Assembly (NCBI RefSeq): GCF_030816015.1
Contig: NZ_JAUSXN010000001.1
Span: 6,324,001-6,388,000 of the forward strand
Reading direction: 5' to 3'
Length of the DNA stretch: 64,000 bases
Origin: Pedobacter sp. W3I1
GTDB taxonomy: Bacteria > Bacteroidota > Bacteroidia > Sphingobacteriales > Sphingobacteriaceae
The notes under the pieces are model-generated. The model was not told the DNA's origin. It searched no databases and was given only the letters and a program-made list of their open reading frames with translations. Shown here in pieces: positions 62,623-64,000 of the stretch (positions are counted from its first letter, which is position 1; each line of letters begins with the position of its first letter). A program made the translations under genes and the position numbers.

Positions 62623-62973
62623 TTATTTTAGCAAGTGGTTGTTATCATCAGGAAAAACCAGTATTGGATTGTATTTTTTGGCTTCTTCTATCGGTAATGA
62701 GCCGTAAGACATAATGATGAGAATATCGCCTAGTTGTGCCAAACGGGCGGTAGCACCATTTAAACAAATGGTTCCGGTTCCACGCTCGCCTTTAATTACG
62801 TAGGTTTCGAAACGTGCACCGTTATTATTATTTACAATCTGCACCTTTTCATTAGCGATAATGTTAGCTGCATCCATCAAATCTTCATCTATCGTAATAC
62901 TGCCTACATAATTCAATTCGGCTTGTGTTACCCTAACACGGTGTATTTTCGATTTTAATATTGTAATAACCAT
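62623..62973 (-). CDS. panD: Aspartate 1-decarboxylase
   Basis: PanD makes beta-alanine from aspartate for pantothenate. 116 residues, matching the family: MVITILKSKIHRVRVTQAEL, NYVGSITID with the self-cleavage site Gly24-Ser25 that yields the pyruvoyl group, then ANIIANEKVQIVNNNNGARFETYVI, GERGTGTICLNGATARLAQLGD, IIMSYG. PanC lies 168 bp upstream on the same strand, completing the pair for pantothenate. Confidence 0.96.
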   Translation of the reverse strand: MVITILKSKIHRVRVTQAELNYVGSITIDEDLMDAANIIANEKVQIVNNNNGARFETYVIKGERGTGTICLNGATARLAQLGDILIIMSYGSLPIEEAKKYNPILVFPDDNNHLLK

Positions 62974-62984
62974 TTGGCAAAGTT

Positions 62985-63026
62985 AGTAATCAGTTTGGAG
63001 TTTTCAGTCATCAGTTTGGAGTTTCG
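62985..63026. repeat. Six AGTnnnn heptamers between panC and panD
   Basis: AGTAATC, AGTTTGG, AGTTTTC, AGTCATC, AGTTTGG, AGTTTCG follow one another exactly. A second short run, GATAGTT, CATAGCT, GATAGCT, lies at 63051-63071. Confidence 0.75.
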
Positions 63027-63141
63027 CAAAGCAGCAGAATGTTAAAGGTTGATAGTTCATAGCTGATAGCTTAGTGGCCCAGGCTATCAACATAAGACTA
63101 TAAACCATTAACCGACTTCATCACTCACGTTAACTTATTCA

Positions 63142-63996
63142 TCATTTAATGATCATATTATCAATCAGCCTGGTCGGCCCTACTTTCGCAGCAACCAGGG
63201 CAACTAAGTCATTTTCGTCTTTTGATTTGGCTGGCTCCAGTGTATCGCCATTGGCAATGGTAAAATAATCGAGTTCAACACCTTCAATATTCTGATAGAA
63301 TGCTTTTGCTTTATCGACCAACTCTGTTAATGAATATTCATTAAAATGATCGATAACGAACTGCAACGATTTACTCAGTACGAGCGAATGTTTACGGTCA
63401 TTGGCTGACAAATGAATATTCCTGCTACTCATGGCTAAACCATCGTCTTCGCGGATAATGGGGCAAGTAATAATAGTGATAGGTAGCTTAAAGTAGGCCA
63501 GCATATTCTTAATCATTAATACCTGCTGAAAATCTTTTTGTCCGAACATGGCCACATCGGGTTCAACGGCATCAAACAGTTTTTTTACAATCTGCGTTAC
63601 GCCTTGATAGTGACCCTTCCTAAATTCGCCTTCCAAGAGAAATTCGGCATTGCCCAAATCAATGTGCCAGGCTTCGTCGGCTCCGGCAGGGTACATCTCC
63701 TCTACATTAGGCATAAACACACCGTTACAACCGGCATCTGCTAACATGGCCAAATCGTGTTCGATAGGGCGCGGGTATTTCTCTAAATCTTTAGGATCAG
63801 TAAACTGCGTTGGATTTACGAAAATGCTACAGATAATGATATCGGCATTCTGCTGTGCCAGTTTTATCAATGATATATGGCCATTATGCAAGGCACCCAT
63901 GGTAGGCACAAGTGCTATTTTTTTACCTGATGCTTTTAAGGGTTTCAAAAAAGCCTTAAGTGCTGCTTTGGTTTTAAATATTTCCAATTTGGACAA
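63142..63996 (-). CDS. panC: Pantothenate synthetase (start possibly outside window)
   Basis: PanC joins pantoate and beta-alanine using ATP. 284 residues are visible from a TTG at 63996, including the nucleotide-binding PTMGALHNGH at 31-40, IFVNPTQFTDPKDLEKYPR, FGQKDFQQVLMIKNML, and MSSRNIHLS. The preceding codon is open, so the true start may be a few codons past base 64000. The protein is essentially complete. Same strand as panD. Confidence 0.94.
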   Translation of the reverse strand: MSKLEIFKTKAALKAFLKPLKASGKKIALVPTMGALHNGHISLIKLAQQNADIIICSIFVNPTQFTDPKDLEKYPRPIEHDLAMLADAGCNGVFMPNVEEMYPAGADEAWHIDLGNAEFLLEGEFRKGHYQGVTQIVKKLFDAVEPDVAMFGQKDFQQVLMIKNMLAYFKLPITIITCPIIREDDGLAMSSRNIHLSANDRKHSLVLSKSLQFVIDHFNEYSLTELVDKAKAFYQNIEGVELDYFTIANGDTLEPAKSKDENDLVALVAAKVGPTRLIDNMIIK

Positions 63997-64000
63997 ACTA

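Noticed and set aside
1..64000. tRNA, rRNA, insertion sequences with transposase, replication origin
   Set aside because: No clear cloverleaf, rRNA segment, transposase or dnaA-box cluster was seen by eye; short tRNAs could still be missed.

Overview
The window looks like a chromosomal segment of a Bacteroidota bacterium, most likely family Sphingobacteriaceae and close to Pedobacter. The reasons are a low-GC genome, a SusC/SusD pair, several TonB-linked outer-membrane receptors, lipoproteins ending their signal in a Cys followed by Lys-Lys, TAnnTTTG-type promoter boxes, starts without Shine-Dalgarno sequences, and interspersed palindromes with the GTCATcCTGAA core. No rRNA, tRNA, CRISPR array, transposase or prophage block was recognised.

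Layout. 0-7.3 kb (minus strand): rbfA - trhA - M23 peptidase, then hflX, then a short trp operon (trpE-trpG-trpC) preceded by a leader peptide with three Trp codons and an attenuator hairpin. 7.4-19.1 kb: two secreted amidohydrolase-family proteins, an unknown lipoprotein, an Oar-like TonB receptor, an ABC exporter and a small membrane protein. 19.1-20.7 kb: four degenerate tandem repeats of about 370 bp, bracketed by the two arms of a REP-like palindrome. 20.7-27.4 kb: an MFS transporter and a SusD/SusC pair; susD appears to carry a 1-nt frameshift in its signal peptide. 27.8-35 kb: recG, a decayed EamA/RarD gene, ridA, a tiny membrane protein, ompA, an Xaa-Pro aminopeptidase and meaB.

35-45.9 kb is a surface-glycan cluster: four glycosyltransferases, an MsbA-like ABC exporter and a DUF5672 protein on the plus strand meet two glycosyltransferases, a glycan-associated protein and an acyltransferase on the minus strand, with the stop codons overlapping by 4 bp. 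46-49.3 kb holds a MACPF (perforin-fold) lipoprotein, an S41 protease lipoprotein and a divergent HTH regulator, a possible secreted-effector cassette. 49.5-50.8 kb is an AAA/DUF4143 ATPase behind 32-bp tandem palindromic repeats. 50.9-55.8 kb is the conserved rimP-nusA-infB operon. 56-64 kb has a lipoprotein, a four-TM protein, an acyl-CoA dehydrogenase, an AraC regulator with an outer-membrane barrel protein behind it, a flippase-like protein, panD and panC.

Two repeat families cross the whole window: the REP-like GTCAT...ATGAC palindromes, and short runs of degenerate 7-base repeats (AGTnnnn / nnCAATT type) in intergenic gaps. Both have created false N-terminal extensions of neighbouring reading frames. 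All functional calls come from motif and family recognition by eye; no search was run.
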